The position numbers and the translations under genes were made by a program. A stretch of 55,455 bases of DNA from Armatimonadota bacterium. Lineage in GTDB: Bacteria; Armatimonadota; Armatimonadia; Armatimonadales; Armatimonadaceae. The notes beneath the pieces are model-generated. The model worked only from the letters and a program-made list of their open reading frames with translations, was not told the DNA's origin and did no database searches. This document shows positions 1 to 10,111 of this stretch, piece after piece (position 1 is the stretch's first letter; the number at the start of each line of letters is the position of its first letter). The stretch is from positions 1 to 55,455 of the forward strand of contig JAPLCP010000158.1 in assembly GCA_026392155.1 (NCBI GenBank). The letters run 5' to 3'.

Positions 1-929
<929 letters not shown>

Positions 930-961
930 CCGGAGATTCTACCATATCTATCCACTTGAGA

Positions 962-982
962 CACCGCCGGTTGGAGGGGCGG
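962..982. repeat. Short copy of the CACCGCCGGTT-type palindromic repeat
   Basis: The 21 bp here match the left arm of the palindrome at 7228-7250 except at two positions (CACCGCCGGTT, then GGAG or AGAG, then a GGCGG arm). It lies in the divergent uvrA/cysteine desulfurase promoter region. Its function is unknown. Confidence 0.5.
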
Positions 983-1029
983 AAAAATAAGACTGTCTGC
1001 ATTTGTTTTCTCAGGGTATAATTTCTTCT

Positions 1030-2169
1030 ATGAGCCAAGCTGCACTGTACCTCGACTACGCCGCCACGACACCGACTGACCCTCTCGTCCGTGAGGCAAT
1101 GCTGCCCTTTCTTGGGGAGAGCTTTGGGAACCCGTCGTCGGTTCACCGCGTGGGCCAAGAGGTGCGACGCGCTCTTGACAATGCCCGCGATGTCCTCGCA
1201 GCGGCAATCGGGGCGGAGTCGGGGGAGATCTACTTTACATCAGGCGGCACCGAGGCCAATAACCTCGCCCTTTTTGGCGTGCTGATGGCCGCCAAAGAGC
1301 AGGGCCGCAACCATCTGATCACCAACCCCGCCGAGCACCATGCGGTTCTGGATGCCGCGCTCTTTGCCCGTGAGCTGGGCTTTGAGGTCACGATCGTTCC
1401 CGTGGACGAGTTTGGGATGCTGCACCCCGAAGCGCTCGCCGAGGCACTGACCGATAAAACGGCGCTGGTCTCGGTGATGCACGCCAACAACGAAGTGGGG
1501 ACGATCAACCCCATTGTGGAGCTGGCAAAGCTCACGCACGAGCGCGGGGCGCTCTTTCACACCGATGCGGTACAGACCCTCGGGGCGCTGCCGCTGGATG
1601 TCACGGCGCTTGGAGTGGACTTGATGAGTGTGTCGTCGCACAAGATCTATGGGCCCAAAGGGGTCGGAGCGCTCTATATTAAAAGTGGCGTCAAGTGCTC
1701 CCCGCTCTTTCATGGGGGAAGCCAAGAGCGCCAGAAACGCCCCGGCACGGAGAATGTCCCCGGGATTGTCGGCTTTGGGAAGGCAGTTTCTTTGCTCCCT
1801 GAGTGGCGCGAGGCAACGACGGCGCGGCTCCTGCCACTGCGAGACTCGTTTATCACCCGCTTCCCACAAGCTTTTCTCAATGGTCACCCAACGGAGCGGC
1901 TGGCCAGCAATATCAATCTTTCGTTTGTCAAGCCCGATGGCGAGACGATGCTCCTGGCGCTGGACCTCTGGGGAATCTGTGCGTCGTCGGGCTCGGCGTG
2001 CTCGTCGGGGAGTATTGATCCGTCGCACGTGCTTACCGCGATGGGTGTCCCCCGTGAGCGTGCTCTCGGTGCGGTGCGGTTCTCGTTAGGACGGCATACC
2101 ACTCCCGAGGAAATCGAGAAAGCGGTAGGAACCGTCCAGCGCCTGGTTGAGTCGGGACTTAGCCTGTAG
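1030..2169 (+). CDS. Cysteine desulfurase (NifS/IscS family)
   Basis: This PLP enzyme takes sulfur from L-cysteine, leaving alanine and an enzyme persulfide that feeds Fe-S cluster or tRNA thiolation pathways. It is a 379-residue class V aminotransferase-fold protein. The PLP lysine is in SSHKIYGPKG (about residue 205). The catalytic cysteine is in GSACSSGS (about residue 324), followed by PSHVLTAMG, the layout of the NifS/IscS group rather than SufS. The start is ATG 1030: a TATAAT box (1017-1022) ends 7 nt upstream, so a more upstream ATG at 1003 would lie before the predicted transcript start. No IscU, IscR or mnmA neighbour is visible, so the sulfur acceptor cannot be inferred. Confidence 0.95.
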   Translation: MSQAALYLDYAATTPTDPLVREAMLPFLGESFGNPSSVHRVGQEVRRALDNARDVLAAAIGAESGEIYFTSGGTEANNLALFGVLMAAKEQGRNHLITNPAEHHAVLDAALFARELGFEVTIVPVDEFGMLHPEALAEALTDKTALVSVMHANNEVGTINPIVELAKLTHERGALFHTDAVQTLGALPLDVTALGVDLMSVSSHKIYGPKGVGALYIKSGVKCSPLFHGGSQERQKRPGTENVPGIVGFGKAVSLLPEWREATTARLLPLRDSFITRFPQAFLNGHPTERLASNINLSFVKPDGETMLLALDLWGICASSGSACSSGSIDPSHVLTAMGVPRERALGAVRFSLGRHTTPEEIEKAVGTVQRLVESGLSL

Positions 2170-2195
2170 AGCTCTTTCCGATGGGGCAAGAGATC

Positions 2196-2220
2196 CTCCG
2201 CCCTAGCCCCCCAAGAATAG
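2196..2220. repeat. Degenerate copy of the CCCTAGCCCCC palindrome family
   Basis: This stretch has CCCTAGCCCCCCAAGA followed by a decayed right arm. It resembles the copy at 50526-50552 (GCCCCCCAAGATTGGGGG). It lies between the cysteine desulfurase stop and the TAGAAT box of the next gene. Confidence 0.5.
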
Positions 2221-2236
2221 AGGTAGAATTTTTCAC

Positions 2237-4789
2237 ATGACGGCTGAGCAACAACGCATTTCCGAGATGGCAGGCACACCAAAGACATGGCGACTCTGGG
2301 GGCCGTATCTGGCGGAGCGGCAGTGGGGCACGGTGCGCGAAGACTACAGCCCCAATGGAAGCGCCTGGGAGTACTTTCCCCACGATGATGCCCGCAGCCG
2401 TGCCTACCGGTGGGGCGAAGACGGCATCGCGGGGATCTCAGACATCCGCCAGCAGCTCTGTTTTGCCGTCGCACTCTGGAATGGGCAAGACCCGATCTTA
2501 AAAGAGCGCCTCTTTGGGCTGACCAACGGCGAGGGCAACCACGGCGAAGACGTGAAAGAGCTCTACTGGTACGCCGATGCCACACCGAGTCATAGCTACC
2601 TAAAATATGTCTATCGCTATCCGCAGCGGGCTTTCCCCTATTCGCAGCTGATCACGGAGAATGCCCGGCGCAAGAGTGATCCGCACTCCACGGAGTACGA
2701 GCTGACCGACACGGGGATCTTTGACGAGAGCCGCTACTTTGATGTAACCGTGGAGTATGCCAAGGCCGGGATAGACGACATCGTGATCTGTATCACGGCG
2801 CATAACGCCGGGCCGGAGCCAGCGCCACTCTGGATTCTGCCGACGCTCTGGTTTCGCAACACCTGGAGCTGGTCCCCTGAGACGCATCGCCCGACTCTCA
2901 CGCGCCTCAGTAGCTCTTTGCTACAAGCAGAGCACGAGAAGCTGGGGGTTTATACGCTTGAAGCAGAGCATGACTTGCCTCTCTGGTTGACCGAGAACGA
3001 GAGCAATAAGCATAGGCTCTGGAATAGCTTAGAGAGTCCACACAATAAGAAAGATGCCTTCAACGAGAAGCTTATCTCTCAGGCTTTGAATGGCTGTGAG
3101 ACCCAAGACACGGGAACAAAAGCGTGTTTTGTGGAGCAGCACATGGTTCCCGCAAACTCCAGTACATCGGTGTGGCTTCGCCTGAAGCAAGCCACCTCGG
3201 AGAGGGAGATCCCCATGCAGCGTGTGATGCAGTAGCGCAAGCAGGAGGCAGACGACTACTACGCCACGCTCGCGCCTCCTGAGGCAACGGAAACACTCAA
3301 GCAAGTGCAGCGTGAGGCGTTTGCCGGGCTGATCTGGACCAAGCAGTACTACCAGTTCGACGTCGACCTCTGGCTGGAGGGCGATCCGCTTCAGCCGCCA
3401 CCTCCCAAGGCGCGAGAGGCCCAGCGCAACAGTACTTGGCATACGCTTAATGCCGCTGACATTCTCTCGATGCCGGACAAGTGGGAGTACCCCTGGTTTG
3501 CTGCCTGGGACACCGCCTTTCACATGATCCCCTTCGCGCTCATAGATCCGGACTTTGCCAAGCACCAGCTGCTCTTGCTCTGCCGCGAGTGGTACATGCA
3601 CCCCAACGGCCAGCTCCCCGCCTACGAGTGGGCCTTCGGCGATGTGAACCCGCCAGTTCATGCCTGGGCCGCACTTCGTGTCTATCGGATCGAGCGCAAG
3701 CGCCAGGGCAAGCGCCGCGATGAGCCCGGCGACACGGCGTTCTTAGAGCGCATCTTTCACAAGCTTCTTTTGAACTTTACCTGGTGGGTGAACCGCAAAG
3801 ACACTCAGGGCAATAACTTATTCGAGGGCGGCTTTCTAGGGCTGGATAATATCGGGGTTTTTGATAGAAGTGCGCCACTCCCCACGGGCGGCTCGCTGGA
3901 GCAGTGCGATGGCACGGCGTGGATGGCGATGTTTAGCCTCAACATGCTCGCGATTGCTTTAGAGCTGTGCAAGACCAATCTGGCCTACGAAGACGTCGCG
4001 ATTAAGTTCGCGGAGCACTTTGTCTATATCGCCCACGCTCTCAACCACTCCGGCGTGCTCTGGGATGAGGCCGACGGCTGGTTCTACGATGCCCTGCGCC
4101 TGCCCGACGGCTCGACCCGCCGCCTGCCGGTGCGCTCGATTGTAGGCCTGATTCCGCTCTTTGCGGTAGAGGTGTTTGATAGCAAGACGCTGGAGGGCGT
4201 TCCGAACTTCACCAAGCGCATCAAGTGGTTTCTCCAGAACAAGCCCGAGCTCTGCGCCGAAGCCGCGCACCTTGCGTCGCCGGGCCAGAACGAGCGGGCG
4301 ATCTTCTCGCTGGTCGGCCCAGAGCGTCTGCGCCGCATCCTCACCCGCGCTCTTGATCCGGCAGAGTTCCTCTCGCCGCACGGCATCCGCTCGCTCTCGG
4401 CGTGGCACCGCTTCCACCCCTTCACCCTCACGGTGGGCCATCAGGAGTACCGAGTCGCCTACGACCCCGGCGACTCCACCAGCGGGATGTTTGGCGGCAA
4501 CTCCAACTGGCGCGGCCCGGTCTGGCTCCCGCTCAACTACCTGCTAATCGAATCGCTACAAAAGTTCGACTACGCCTACGGCACCAGCTTTCAGATCGGC
4601 GGCACCGATCTCTGGGGAGTCGCCACAGATATCTCCCAGAGGCTAGTCTCGCTCATCCAGTGCGAGCCGGATCATCCCCACTACCTCTTCCACGAGTACT
4701 TCCACGGCGACAGTGGCGCGGGCCTCGGTGCAAGCCACCAGACCGGCTGGACGGCGTTAGTGGCGAAGCTCATTGCCCAATCGAGTTGA
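2237..4789 (+). pseudogene. MGH1-like/GH63-type glucosidase gene interrupted by one in-frame TAG
   Basis: The two halves (2237-3235 and 3305-4789) are in the same frame. Joined, they give one protein of about 850 codons, separated only by a TAG at 3233-3235. Translation continues past it as [18 protein letters not shown], a well-formed bridge, so nothing else is lost. The N-terminal half carries EYELTDTGIFDESRYFDV and LPTLWFRNTWSW. The C-terminal half carries [30 protein letters not shown] and HQTGWTAL. These are features of the cytosolic glucosidase family related to GH63 (a six-hairpin alpha/alpha barrel acting on alpha-glucosides). The start ATG follows a TAGAAT box (2224-2229) by 7 nt. 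Either this is a recent nonsense mutation, or the stop is read through, or it is a sequence error. A GTG at 3305 could restart the C-terminal half. Confidence 0.85.
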
Positions 4790-4803
4790 GGTAAAATAGC
4801 CTC

Positions 4804-5373
4804 ATGGCGACGGCGGAAAAGTTACTGAGTCTTGAGGAGTTCCTGGCCTGGGAGAAGGCTCAAACCGAGCGCTATGAGTATGTCGCAGGGAGCATCTATG
4901 CCATGGCAGGGATGTCCGACGAGCACAATCAGCTCTCGACCAATCTTGTCACGGCTTGCGCGGCGCATCTGACCTCGCCCTGCCGTGTCCGAGCAGAAGG
5001 GCTGAAGGTTCAGATCGGGGCGACGTTTCTCTATCCCGATGCCATGATTCTCTGCTCTCCCCCACTTTTCTTTAATGCCCGTCGAGACACGATTCTCAAT
5101 CCGACGGTTATCTTTGAGGTTCTCTCCGAGTCCACGGAAGCCTTTGACCGGGGTGAAAAATTCCGGCGCTACCGTAGCTTGGCAAGCTTAAAAGCGATTG
5201 TCTTTGTTTCCCAAGATCGGATTTTAGTGGAGTGCTGGAGTCGCAAAGACGATGCCTGGCAAGCGCAAGAGTGGGAAACGATAAACGAGATTATGGAGAT
5301 CGAGGCACTTAGCCTACAAGTTCCCCTGACAAAAATCTACGACGGCCTGGAATTTCTGGACTTGGTACAATAG
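4804..5373 (+). CDS. Uma2 family (DUF820) putative endonuclease
   Basis: This is a 189-residue protein of the Uma2/DUF820 family, which has a PD-(D/E)XK nuclease-like fold and often occurs in many copies in Cyanobacteria, Chloroflexi and Armatimonadota. It opens with LLSLEEFLAWEKAQTERYEYV. It then shows the family core FLYPDAMI and VIFEVLSESTEAFDRGEKFRRYRSL, where the acidic residues and E-V-L-S-E-S-T motif would form the active site. Its biological role is unknown. A TAAAAT box (4792-4797) ends 6 nt before the ATG, and the gene ends 6 nt before uvrC. A second member lies at 24735-25298. Confidence 0.9.
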   Translation: MATAEKLLSLEEFLAWEKAQTERYEYVAGSIYAMAGMSDEHNQLSTNLVTACAAHLTSPCRVRAEGLKVQIGATFLYPDAMILCSPPLFFNARRDTILNPTVIFEVLSESTEAFDRGEKFRRYRSLASLKAIVFVSQDRILVECWSRKDDAWQAQEWETINEIMEIEALSLQVPLTKIYDGLEFLDLVQ

Positions 5374-5379
5374 TTCACC

Positions 5380-7227
5380 ATGTCTTCGTCTGTGCCGCTG
5401 ACGCTTGAGGAGAAGCTCAAGAACCTACCTACCAACCCTGGCTGCTACCTCTACAAAGATGTGGAGGGGCAGATTATCTATGTCGGGAAGGCGATTAATT
5501 TAAGAAACCGGGTGCGCTCGTACTTTCAGAAGTCGGCCAACCACACGCCCAAGACGCGGCGGCTGGTGTCGCATATCGTGGACATGGACTGGGTGCTCAC
5601 GGACACGGAGCTGGAGGCGCTGATTTTAGAGTGCAATCTGATCAAGAAGCACCAGCCGAAATATAACGTCCGGCTGAGGGACGACAAGCAGTACCCGTAT
5701 CTCATGCTCACCACCAGCGAACCGTTTCCCAGAGTTTTAATCACACGCCGCGTAAAGCAGGGCGATGGGAATAAGTACTTCGGGCCCTACACTAACGGCG
5801 CAGCAGTACGGGACTCCGTGGACCTGATCTACCGGGTCTTCCCGCTGGTGACGTGCAAGAAAGAGTGGACCAATAAGAAAGAGCAGAAGCCGTGTTTGTA
5901 TCACCACATGGGCCGCTGCCCCGAAGCGCCGTGTGCGGGCCTCGCGGATAAAGAGCGCTACGACCAGACCGTCAAAGACACGGAAGTCTTTCTGCAAGGC
6001 CGCCAAGACTCACTGGCAAAGGCGATTCACCTCAAGATGGAGACGGCGGCAGAGAACTTAGAGTTCGAGCGGGCGGCCAAGCTACGCGATCAATTGGTGG
6101 CGATCAACACGATTGTCGAGCGCCAGAAAGTGGTCAGCACCACGACGGGTGACCAAGATGTCATGGCTGTGGTCGCCGACGAAACCGGGGCGGCCGTTCA
6201 GATGTTCTTTATCCGAGGCGGCAAGCTCATTGGCCAAGAACACTTCTTACTCGACGGCGCAGAAGACGGCGTGGCGGAGGCGACCGGCGAGTTTCTCAAG
6301 CGCTACTACCAGGACGCCAGCTACGTCCCCAGTGAGATCCTCCTGCCCGCACATGTCGAGGAGCTAGAGATCATCGAGAGCTGGCTGCGGCAGAAACGTG
6401 GCACAAAAGTGACCCTCTCCGTGCCCGAGCGCGGCGAGAAAAAGCGCCTGATGGAGCTCGCCTCAGCCAATGCGGAGCAAGCATTAACGCAGCTACGGGC
6501 GGCCTCGGCGGCGGAGCAGAGCCGCATTGACAGTGCGCTCCGTGAGCTAGCTGTGGCGCTCGGGATGCCCGAAAACTCCCTTAACCGAATCGAGGCCTAC
6601 GACAACTCCAATATCCAGGGCCGCTTTGCCGTCGGCGGTATGGTGGTCTTTGAGCGGGGCAAGCCCAAGAAGAGCGAGTACCGGCGCTTTAAGATCCAGA
6701 GCCTCCCAGACAACACCCCCAACGACTTTGCCATGATGTTCGAGGTGCTCTCGCGGCGCTTCTCGCAGATGACCGAGGGCAATGTGAAGTTTACCCAGCG
6801 TCCGGACTTAATTATCGTGGATGGCGGCAAGGGTCAGCTCTCGGCGGCCCAAGACGCCATGAAGCAGTTTGGCTACGACTTCCCCATGATCGGCCTCGCC
6901 AAACAGTTCGAGCAGGTCTATCTCCCCGGTGCCCACGAGCCCATCGAGTTTCCACGCAACGCCCCCGCTCTCTTTCTCTTGCAGCGTGTCCGGGATGAAG
7001 TCCATCGGTGGGCCATCACCTACCATAGAAATGTCCGAGGCAGCGCCGCCAACATGAGCGTTTTAGACGAGATCCCTGGCATCGGCCCTCTGCGCCGCCG
7101 CAACCTCCTGAAGTTCTTTGGGAGTGTCGTCAAGATGAAAAAAGCCAGCGCGGAAGAGCTAGCCAAAGCCCCCGGAATGAGCGCCAAGCTCGCGCAAGAA
7201 GTGTTTGACTATCTGAAAGGGACGTAG
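5380..7227 (+). CDS. uvrC: Excinuclease ABC subunit C
   Basis: UvrC makes the dual incisions around damage handed over by UvrA/UvrB. At 615 residues it has the usual length. The N-terminal GIY-YIG nuclease domain (about residues 15-95) reads GCYLYKDVEGQIIYVGKA. Next comes a cysteine patch (CKKEW, KPCLYHHMGRCPEAPCAG), then a UVR motif with ENLEFERAAKLRDQL (about 215-245). The RNase H-like C-terminal nuclease has IEAYDNSNIQG and LIIVDGGKGQL, and the end has helix-hairpin-helix motifs (DEIPGIGPLRRRNLL). The -10 box TACAAT (5366-5371) overlaps the upstream Uma2 stop codon TAG and ends 8 nt before ATG 5380, so uvrC probably has its own leaderless promoter. Confidence 0.98.
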   Translation: MSSSVPLTLEEKLKNLPTNPGCYLYKDVEGQIIYVGKAINLRNRVRSYFQKSANHTPKTRRLVSHIVDMDWVLTDTELEALILECNLIKKHQPKYNVRLRDDKQYPYLMLTTSEPFPRVLITRRVKQGDGNKYFGPYTNGAAVRDSVDLIYRVFPLVTCKKEWTNKKEQKPCLYHHMGRCPEAPCAGLADKERYDQTVKDTEVFLQGRQDSLAKAIHLKMETAAENLEFERAAKLRDQLVAINTIVERQKVVSTTTGDQDVMAVVADETGAAVQMFFIRGGKLIGQEHFLLDGAEDGVAEATGEFLKRYYQDASYVPSEILLPAHVEELEIIESWLRQKRGTKVTLSVPERGEKKRLMELASANAEQALTQLRAASAAEQSRIDSALRELAVALGMPENSLNRIEAYDNSNIQGRFAVGGMVVFERGKPKKSEYRRFKIQSLPDNTPNDFAMMFEVLSRRFSQMTEGNVKFTQRPDLIIVDGGKGQLSAAQDAMKQFGYDFPMIGLAKQFEQVYLPGAHEPIEFPRNAPALFLLQRVRDEVHRWAITYHRNVRGSAANMSVLDEIPGIGPLRRRNLLKFFGSVVKMKKASAEELAKAPGMSAKLAQEVFDYLKGT

Positions 7228-7378
7228 CACCGCCGGTTAGAGCGGCGGTGCTGGAGAGCGCTACGCGCTACGAAGGCCATTCCGGCCATAATATTCGAAA
7301 TTTTGTATGGGCGGCACGCCCTTTGTAGCCGAAGGCTCTCCAGTCCCCTCGTTCCAATCGAGGGGACTCTAACCGGCG
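7228..7378. repeat. Large compound palindrome between convergent uvrC and glnD
   Basis: Nested complementary arms fill the gap. CGCCGGTTAGAG (7231-7242) pairs with CTCTAACCGGCG (7367-7378). CTGGAGAGC (7251-7259) pairs with GCTCTCCAG (7335-7343). GCTACGAAGG (7267-7276) pairs with CCTTTGTAGC (7320-7329) with one wobble. Two local hairpins are also possible: CACCGCCG/CGGCGGTG (7228-7250), and AGTCCCCTCG/CGAGGGGACT (7342-7368, 7-nt loop). The right arm supplies the glnD stop codon and the left arm starts directly after the uvrC stop. It probably terminates transcription in both directions. There is no long T-tract. Confidence 0.8.
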
Positions 7379-10002
7379 GGACTACTCAGCGCTGCCTTCA
7401 GATCACCGCCCGTTCCCGGTGTGGCTTCGGAGAGATAGAGGGCGCAGCGGATGAGGCCGGCCCAGGTGGAGAGGCGGGCGGCGTGGATGTTCCAGCCTTG
7501 CGCGGTGACGGTGCGGAGGAGCGCGTGGATAGCGCCAGGGCCGCGGGGGACGACCACATCCAGCAGCGTTAGCTCATCGTCGGCGGGCTCCAAGCGCAGG
7601 TTCTGGGTCGTCCCCAGCGAGGGCTCCGGGCGACGGCGGCGCGTGAGGAGGTCATCTACCGTTTCTTCGCCGCCGAGAACTTTCCCCAGTGCCGTTGCCA
7701 GCTCGCCACGCATCTGGCGGTCCAGAGGGTGGTCGCGCTGGTCAATCGTCAGCGTGTCTACCACGATCGCGCGGCCACTTGGCATCGGGCGAGTGAACAC
7801 TTGGGCAGCATGGAGGCGGATGTCGTAGGCATGGAGAACGCCGGTGATCTTGGCAAGCAAGCCCGGCTTGGGATCGTCGTAGGCCACCAGAGTGAGCTCC
7901 GTTTGCTGGGTGCCAGGAAGGGTTCGCAAATCGGTGACAACCCCACGCTCCGCCTCGCCACTCGTGAGCGCTCCGATCATTGCCAGGTGCAGGCTCATGG
8001 TCTCCAGTGGGATATTGAGCAAGTAGGCGGCAGGCATCGCGCTGGCATGCGCCTGCACGGCATCGGCCTCTTCGTGGGTCGCTTTGGAGGCGAGGCGACG
8101 ACGAACCCGATCCCGTAAGCCATCCAAGCGCCGGGCTTCCTCATCAGGGTCGGCTTGCAACGAGTCGCTCTCCAGCGCCCCCATCGTCCGCCCAAAAAGT
8201 TCTTCCAAAAGCCGCGCTGTCATGTCCGTCCAGACCCCAGAGCCAACCGCAGAGGTGTCTGCCCAGGTCAGTAAGTAGAGCATCTTCAGGTGCTCCGCAT
8301 CAGGAATTTGGCGCACGACTTCACGGATCGTCTCCGGGCGGCTTAGGTCACGCAGGCGGGAGATCTCCGCCAGCAGCAAGTGCCAGCGCACCAGAAAAAC
8401 CACGCTTGTCGTGCGCTGGGGATAGGCTCCTAGGCGCTCACTAATTGCTGCCGCACGCTCCGCCCCCGTCAGCTCATGGGGCGCACGCGTACCGTCTAGC
8501 ATCACGGGCCACTGCTTACCCAAGTCATGGAGTAGCGCTCCCAAATAGAGAGTCGCCGGAGACTCAAGCGAGGAAAAGACCTCACGATACGTCTCGGGAA
8601 GATCGGGATCCGGTGGAGCTTCGGGTCGGAGACGTACCAGATTGCGCAGCACTCGGAGCGTGTGCTCGCCCACGGTCCAGGCATGTGCAGGGTCGTAGGG
8701 CACCAATCCCATACAGGCTTCCAGCTCGGGCAAGAGTGCCTTCAGGAGCCCGGTGCGGTGCATTCGGCGCAGGGTCTGCTCCGCATCGCCGGGCTGCATC
8801 AGCAAGTTCAAAAAGCGTGTCCCTGCCTCGGTGGGGAGCCCTTCGCGTGCGACCAGCTCCTCGATGGCTTCAATCGTGGCGGGAGCTAGCTCTAGCTCGT
8901 AGCGCTGGCAGAACTCCAGCGCTGTGAGAGGCCAGTGTGGATCGGCGGCCACCCGGCGCGGCTCTGCGACGATCACCGTGCGGCGCAGAGACGCCAGCCC
9001 AGAGTCGGTGCCTAGGGCGAGAGGCGCTTCCAGGCAGCGCTGCATGATCTTATCCGAGAGAGCGAAGGCATCCTGTGCATGGCGGTAGTGCTGGCGCATG
9101 AACACCTCGACCGGAGGAACCTCTCCTAAGCCACGAATTCCCAGGTGCTCCGCAATCTCTTCCTGCCGTGTCGCGCTCAGTCGCTCTCGGCGCTCATTGG
9201 CAAGCAGGTGTAAAAGATTACGGACTTTATAGAGATGCTCCCGCGCCTCTTGAAGACGAGTTTTCTCACTCGCCGTCAGAATATGTCGCCGTACCAGCTC
9301 CCGCCAGAGCGAGTCGCCGGTCTTATCAAAGCGTGCTCGTGCCATCCAGAGCGCCGTCTGGATATCGCGTAGCCCCCCAGCTCCCTCTTTTAAATCGGGC
9401 TCCACTACAAACGGCGACTCCCCGACTCGCTGGCGAACTCTCTCACGCTCCGAAATTTTTCGAAAAAGAAAGTCCGCAATATGAAGGCCGGGGCTATAAA
9501 TGCGGTCGAACCTTGCAAAGAGCGCTCCATCGCCAGCGATCACGCGAGCCGAGAGAAGTGCAGTCTGGGTCTGATGATCCAGCCGATCTCCTCCGATCTC
9601 TGAGATATGGCGGTAGGCATAGCCCACTTTAATGCGGGCACCGGCCATCAGGACATCCATCACGAGGCGAAAAGCCTCACGAAGAAGCGATGGGTCATCG
9701 TCGCGGTCCACTAAGAAGGTCAGGTCCACATCCGAGTAGGGCGCGAGTGCTCTCTGGCCGTAGCCCCCCGTGGCGAGCAGGGCAATCCCTTGAGGACTCT
9801 GCCCCGAGCGCTCCGAGGCAAGCACGAGCAGGCGACGCAAGACGGCATCGAGCAGATCGCTATGGGCCTGTGCCCAGCTCCGCCCCCCGGTATCGGGGAG
9901 CCAGCGAGCACGCAGCTCGGCACGAGCTTGAACGAGATAGTCAGTAAGAGAGCGCTCGTCGCGAAGAGTTGTTAGGATAGTGGTGTGGAGAGAATTGGAC
10001 AC
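7369..10002 (-). CDS. glnD: [Protein-PII] uridylyltransferase / uridylyl-removing enzyme
   Basis: GlnD senses glutamine and uridylylates or de-uridylylates PII proteins, controlling nitrogen assimilation. The 877-residue protein has the full domain order. First is a nucleotidyltransferase domain with GGYGQRALAPYSDVDLTF (about residues 79-96). Then come the GlnD helical linker (KEGAGGLRDIQTALWMAR), an HD domain with GALLHDLGKQWP, and two C-terminal ACT regulatory segments (TLVAYDDPKPGLLAKITGVL; TLLDVVVPRGPGAIHALL). I place the start at GTG 10000-10002, because a TATAAA box (10013-10018, minus strand) ends 10 nt upstream. The in-frame ATG 14 codons earlier lies upstream of that box. Its stop codon is part of a long palindrome. 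No PII gene (glnB) is in the window. Confidence 0.95.
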   Translation of the reverse strand: MSNSLHTTILTTLRDERSLTDYLVQARAELRARWLPDTGGRSWAQAHSDLLDAVLRRLLVLASERSGQSPQGIALLATGGYGQRALAPYSDVDLTFLVDRDDDPSLLREAFRLVMDVLMAGARIKVGYAYRHISEIGGDRLDHQTQTALLSARVIAGDGALFARFDRIYSPGLHIADFLFRKISERERVRQRVGESPFVVEPDLKEGAGGLRDIQTALWMARARFDKTGDSLWRELVRRHILTASEKTRLQEAREHLYKVRNLLHLLANERRERLSATRQEEIAEHLGIRGLGEVPPVEVFMRQHYRHAQDAFALSDKIMQRCLEAPLALGTDSGLASLRRTVIVAEPRRVAADPHWPLTALEFCQRYELELAPATIEAIEELVAREGLPTEAGTRFLNLLMQPGDAEQTLRRMHRTGLLKALLPELEACMGLVPYDPAHAWTVGEHTLRVLRNLVRLRPEAPPDPDLPETYREVFSSLESPATLYLGALLHDLGKQWPVMLDGTRAPHELTGAERAAAISERLGAYPQRTTSVVFLVRWHLLLAEISRLRDLSRPETIREVVRQIPDAEHLKMLYLLTWADTSAVGSGVWTDMTARLLEELFGRTMGALESDSLQADPDEEARRLDGLRDRVRRRLASKATHEEADAVQAHASAMPAAYLLNIPLETMSLHLAMIGALTSGEAERGVVTDLRTLPGTQQTELTLVAYDDPKPGLLAKITGVLHAYDIRLHAAQVFTRPMPSGRAIVVDTLTIDQRDHPLDRQMRGELATALGKVLGGEETVDDLLTRRRRPEPSLGTTQNLRLEPADDELTLLDVVVPRGPGAIHALLRTVTAQGWNIHAARLSTWAGLIRCALYLSEATPGTGGDLKAALSSPAG

Positions 10003-10038
10003 GATTGAAAGTTTTATACCACTTTGTGCAAAATTCGG

Positions 10039-10044
10039 GTACAA
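10039..10044 (+). promoter_or_regulatory. -10 box TACAAT for the repeat-protein gene
   Basis: GGTACAAT matches the -10 consensus seen across the window, but here the start codon is about 68 nt away and is preceded by AGGAGG. This is therefore one of the few genes with a real 5' leader. It lies 20-25 bp from the opposed glnD -10 box. Confidence 0.6.
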
Positions 10045-10111
10045 TGCCCGGCAATACGTCCAAAGTGTGATGCTCCCTGAGGATCGGGGAGAATTTAGGA
10101 GGATGAGGTTA

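Noticed and set aside
2237-4789. TAG recoded as a sense codon
   Set aside because: TAG is the ordinary stop of several intact genes in the window and no tRNA, pylT-like or suppressor feature was found.
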